From Siphonodentalium dalli (lineage: Eukaryota; Mollusca; Scaphopoda; Gadilida; Siphonodentaliidae), in assembly GCA_032622095.1 (NCBI GenBank), contig CP136066.1:134757917-134821916 (forward strand): a DNA stretch of 64,000 nt. The letters run 5' to 3'. Of this stretch, positions 53,601-59,600 are shown one piece after another (position 1 is the stretch's first letter; the number at the start of each line of letters is the position of its first letter). The translations under genes were made by a program, and so were the position numbers. The notes below the pieces were generated by a model. It searched no databases and was not told the DNA's origin. It saw nothing but the letters and a program-made list of their open reading frames with translations.

Positions 53601-56600
53601 TCATTTGGGTTTGGAAAGACAAACGCGTAATGTTTTGGGCGCATTTGGATTCGCGCAGGATTGACTTAATAAATCATCGGGTTTCAATTGTTCCTGTTAA
53701 CTTTTGCCAAGGGTGCTGTGGGTTATTTTGGGCTGGTTTTGTCATGATACACTTTTCGATTTAAATACATTTACAAAAGTGGCTTTTTCGCTAAATGTAT
53801 ATAAATATAAGGATTAACTGTCATGTGGACTGTTTTTATGGAGATGTAACCGTGAGGTCATAAATAATCAGTGGTCCTTCGGGTTTTACACAAGTTATGC
53901 CACTTACCTCACGGTTACATCTCCATAAAAACAGTCCACATGACAGTTAATCCTTATATGACTAATGTGTTATAGATACCTACAAAGATACCTATTCCCA
54001 ATGGGTTGTGGAAATGACCAGACACAAAAAGCAGTCTCAGTAAACTATGCACAGTTTTGAAATTCACTGTAACGATTGAGTTCAACCTTTCGTTCCGTTG
54101 GCTGAGACGCTTCACAACCATATACAACAGTATTGCACGCTCTGTGGCTGGCGATGGAAAATATAGTCTCCCAATTTGCCTCTTCGTTTTTTTTGTTTAT
54201 TTGTGTTAGTACATCAAAGATGGACAAGAATTTAACTTTAATGAACAAAGCAATCATTTTGCATTGTCTGGTGTTGGTGTCATGTGTGGCTTTCGAAATA
54301 GTATTAATCTGCCTGAATCAATGTAAAGACGAGCAGTCATTTTGTTGGCACGATGCCAATTGATATGTAACAAGTGAGAGATAAGGAGCTATGTAGTGGC
54401 TTTTTTAAATGATATAATAGGGATTTAATGTGATTATTAGTCATTTATTAATCATATATCAAGGCACCCCTCCACAATATTACATATTATTATTCTGAAC
54501 AAAATGCCAACCTGATGAAGATTCCCATATGTTAGTTTTAATCAAACATATGATGGTGAATACAGCTGTGTATGCACACGCGAGAAACATGACTTGTAAA
54601 ATGTACATGAACAAACGTAAACCACACCCATGCACATATCAACCTAACAGCACCTGGCCTTTTGCTATAATTTCTAAAGCATGGTGAGGTATTTTGTGGT
54701 GTGGATATTAACATAATATATTACAGGTAACGTCGTGCAGTGGGACCCATTAGTCTAGAAACCTGAAACCTGTAAGGTTATGCTTAAAACATATGCGATC
54801 GGTATGAAAAAAATCTGAGATTTCTTACTTCTAAAGCATTTAATGACCCAAATTATGAAAGAATTTATTGCACAAACAGCATAATATGATAGTCCGCATA
54901 GAACTCGTCCTGAAACAATAAAAACCTGATCCAAAATTCACCATGAAACAGCTTAATTTCACTTTGTAAACTCCTGAGAGAATTTCTCTACACACTGTGT
55001 TTTCTCTACTCATTACAAAAGCTCACAACACGCCTTATGGTGAAGTTGAGCTAAAATTCAGAAAAAAGATATTGACATACAATAACTATTATTTATATTT
55101 GCAAATGTCTGTCTGTGTTCTATAGAATTGTAAGGGCAACATTATTCTAAATTTATGCTGTTGGTCATGTCAAGGACAGAAAAAGGGGGAGGGGCAACAA
55201 AATTGATATAATTTTTTGTCTCCGATTTCCACCAACCTTATACCGGTAATTACCGTAGTCATCTCCATAATATGAGGAATCTAAATGTATGGTTTAAATA
55301 CGCCACAATGCCCCCTGACTGTACATTCGATATTGGTTATATTTAGGGAGAAAATGAACTAACAGTGGGGGATTTCTCTCAGTTTAACCCTGGTTCATAA
55401 CTATGGCAAAGGGCCATAACTCTGGAAAAAAATACGAACAAAACAAACCCCGGGTCATATCTCTGGAAAAAAAGTGCGGACAAAACCTGCACTATGAAGG
55501 ACTGTCGGACTAGGGTCTCCAATATATACCCCCGAATCCTCAATTCACAAACTTCTAAGTCAAACAAGGGCTGTAACTCTGTTAAAAATTAATGGGCGAA
55601 AACTGTAGAATGTGGGTATCTTTTCCACCAACCTGTGCTATCACCATGCCAAAGGACAACGAAATCCGATAATTAACAACCGAGATACAAGCTGAAAAGT
55701 TCCTTCAGACACAAAATTCACAAATATCCAAGTCAAACAAGGACCGTAACTCTGGTAAAATTTAATGGACGAAACACATAGTATGTTGATATACTTTCCC
55801 CCAACCTGTGCATCACCAATTAAATCCAAAAATAAAGACATCCACAGCATAATGTTTGTTATGGATGCCTTGATGTGTTTTACACTAAGTCCAGCAATGG
55901 GCCATAACTCTTGAAAAAAACTGCGGACAAAACCTGAATTATATGGATATCCTTTCCACAATGCTGGTCTACGAGCATACCAAAGAACATCCAAATTGGT
56001 TAATCAATATTTGAGCTGTGTTGTGATTTAACTTGTGAAATGTTTGTTACGGACAGATGGATGGATGGACGAACAGGCGGATGGATAGACAGATGTCTCC
56101 ACTATTACCCCCGAATACTCTTTCGGAGGGTCGGGAGCATATTAACAATTTTTTACTCGCCAATACCCACCAAAGTAAGATGTAGTCATCTTCATGATAG
56201 AAGGAATCTAATTACACCAAAATTAATAAAAATATTTTCAGCGCCATAAATTGATACATGATATGCAGAATATAATCGTGTTGTTTAAAGATGCCATATG
56301 AAATGTTTTAGTCGCCAATTTCCACCAAAGTAAGATATAGTCATCTCCATGATATGAGGAATCTAATGATGTAGCTTAAAGAAACCAAAGTGGTCCTATT
56401 TTAGTCAGTGATGGGGAGGGGAGGAGCATCAAAAGTGCATGAACAAAATGGTGTCGCCAATTTTCACCAAACTTATATAATCATCATTTACAGGTATACA
56501 TGGAATCTAAAGGTGTGGTCTTAAATATGAGGTCATAGCGGCCAGGGATTGGGGACAGGAGGGCACCAGAATGCCAGGATAAAACAGTTGTCACCAATTA

Positions 56601-59600
56601 TAACCAAAATTAAATATACATGTTGCATCCCCATGAGTCTAATGGTGTGGTACAAAGTTGGCAGAGCGGTGCCAGGGCCAGATACCTACGTCATAATTTA
56701 CTCTAAATTTCAACATCAATTGTTTCTATATTATCCAAAGATATCAGCAATTTATATGTTGGACTAATAAGCTCTCCCAATAACTCATTGAGGATACTTC
56801 AAAAATCAAATATCGAACAGATATAAGGAGATTTTGGCAACCTCAAAAGATAGTGAACTAATTAATTCATTTGAACACTTATATCTTCACAAATGTCATA
56901 TTTTTATGGGGACAGGAATCACAACATTCATAGTGAGCTTGCTCATTTGCTATCTTTTTGGCTGAGTATATATATGTGAAGAAAGCGGCAAGTATTCACT
57001 TCGAAGAGAGACATCTTGCTACCATTTTCGAGCAATTTATGACATAAGTTCCTGGCCCTGAGTGAAGTTGGGGATGGGTAGCTGGCGACACCGGAATTGA
57101 TAAAAGCATATTGGTTAGGAAATATACTCTAAATTTTTATTAAGCATGTACATGATACAAGGAATCTACTGATGTGGTTTGAAGATGCTAAACTAAAATC
57201 ATCCTCTCAGCTGATAGTCGTTCTCCGAGAGACAACAGGAAGTCTCTAAGAGCTCAATTTTTATTTGTGAATTTTTTTTTTTCCCGTCACAATATTGAAA
57301 AGATGTCAGAGAAGCAGGTTAGTATTTACTATAGACGTTAATGCATGGGCGCATTAGTTAGGGTGATATATAATGGTCACCAATACAAGTATTGTTGCAA
57401 ATATCAATTGTAGATTTTTTAATCGCTGCCACAAATTACATACTCATTATCTGAAGTCAAATTTTCGGGAAAAAAAATGTTTCGAAGAGATGCATCGCCA
57501 GCAGCTATCTAAAGAATATTTTATGTCAAGGATGACTACAAATATACGTTGAATGCCACCGACTGCCTAATTTTTATCATGTAGATCATAATTCACTTTT
57601 ATTCTCGTTTTTCCGTGATAATTTCTGTATCACATTTGGCGATCTTCCTCTCAGAATCTGACAACTCTTCCTCCAAAATATAACAATATATTCTTGCGAG
57701 AAGAATTCTTGAATGTATATTTTATTGGAGGTAGATTTGAAAATACACATGTTGTTTTCGTGTCCATATACTTGTGCAAAGTTTTATGCGAAGCCCAGAC
57801 ATGTATGGGAATAATTCACTTTGTTCTTGATCATTTATTATACTTCCATATTTTAATATGTAAGTATATTGTTATTCAATTTTTTATTTTTCACTATTAT
57901 TATTTATGATTCTTAATATATTTTGTAACCCTTATATCTCAGAAAGTTTACAAGATAAAATATTGAAATTTGGCAGGTATATTGACCTTGCCAAGTTACA
58001 GCGACTCAAAGCATTTAGGTTAATGTCCTAACTTGCTTTCCCCGTACAATTCTTTTTTTGGAAATTTCTGAAACGTGAACTGAAACGTTTGTTAGAAATA
58101 GTTGTTTGTGGAGTTCAGTTATTTGGAATTAAAATTTGCATGTCAACAAGCTTGTTCTGATTCTGTACCGGTGTTTCCTCTTAGAGACTTCCTGTTGTCT
58201 CTCGGGTGACAACTATCAGCTGAGAGGACAATTTTAGTTTATACAGTGTGAAAGTGGCACCCTCTCAGTTAGGGTGTGGTATGGCACACACAATTTATAA
58301 AAAAATTGCCAATAGAAAATTTAACCACATAGAATGTTTGGTTACTTTTTAAAGGCACACTATGTGTCAATTTAGTGAATCAGCACAACTTGATCAGGGA
58401 CCCACTCAGGCATTATCCAATCTGGACAATGTGACAATCATCTATACTATTGCCGATAATTCCAGCAACGTCGATTGTAAAATTATAAGCACCAGTGCTT
58501 ATAATCCATGTATGGGATTAGACGTTTTGTGAGTATTCTCTATTCCCACCAAATATTCACAGTGGTGGGTTCAATATCACTTTAACCCTTTGAACCCGAC
58601 TGGCCGCAAAAGCGGCCAGCCAGAAACGTTCATACACCCGACTGGCCGCAAAAGCGGCCAGCAGCATTCAGTGACATCATAAACCTATGTAGCATGTGTA
58701 TACATGTGATAACCATTGGTATATCCACTTATATCTATGTAAATGATCCCAAGGAACTTCAGCAGTGCCATGGGTGCATATTTGCTTAGCAACCGTTGCT
58801 ACCCTTAATTACAAGTTAGGATCAGACTTCTGGCCAGATATATCTCAAATTTCACAATAGGGTGTTGACTGCATCAAAAACGCCATTTCCTTGGGCTGAA
58901 TTACGACCGTAAAAGCTATAATTGTATTTTACTTTCAATATCGGGTAGATGCCTAGCAACGGTTACCAGGGAGTGACCACGTGGCAATGTAACCAGATCG
59001 TAAAATAATCAGTGGTCCATGGGGAACATACATATAAAGTTTCAGAAATGTGACACCACTTGAACATAAACAACACCATACATCTGAACACTGGCCACAA
59101 TATGAAAAATACCACTGGGAGCCCAGGGCCAGGGTGTCGATCGTTGTGGGGAGCCAGGGTTCAAAGGGTTAACCTGGGCCGTTAATGCCTGGTCACTTTG
59201 CTAGTAAGATGATATTTTGATAATTGATGAATTTTTTAATATTGATTAATGCACTAAATCAAGTTATTATCTGTTATTTAATATCTGGCTGAAGAAGCCA
59301 AGTGAGTCGAAAATTTACAAAACAGTGTTTCCAGATGGTAAATTCCAACTGAGACTACCTAGTTCTGCATGGAAATTAAATCACCTGGCACATGTTCAAA
59401 ACTGCGCATAGATTTATTGAGACTGTGTAGCTTTGTTTAATGATTATTATTCCTATTTTCAGTCATTTATGAATAAAGTATCTGAATGATGAAAAAGTAC
59501 TTATAAGTGAGACAACTGATCAAGACCATGACTTCGTAATATACCTCGGCTATCATTCTGTTTGTATCTCCAAGAAAAAGGAGGTTGAGTGCTTCCTCTT

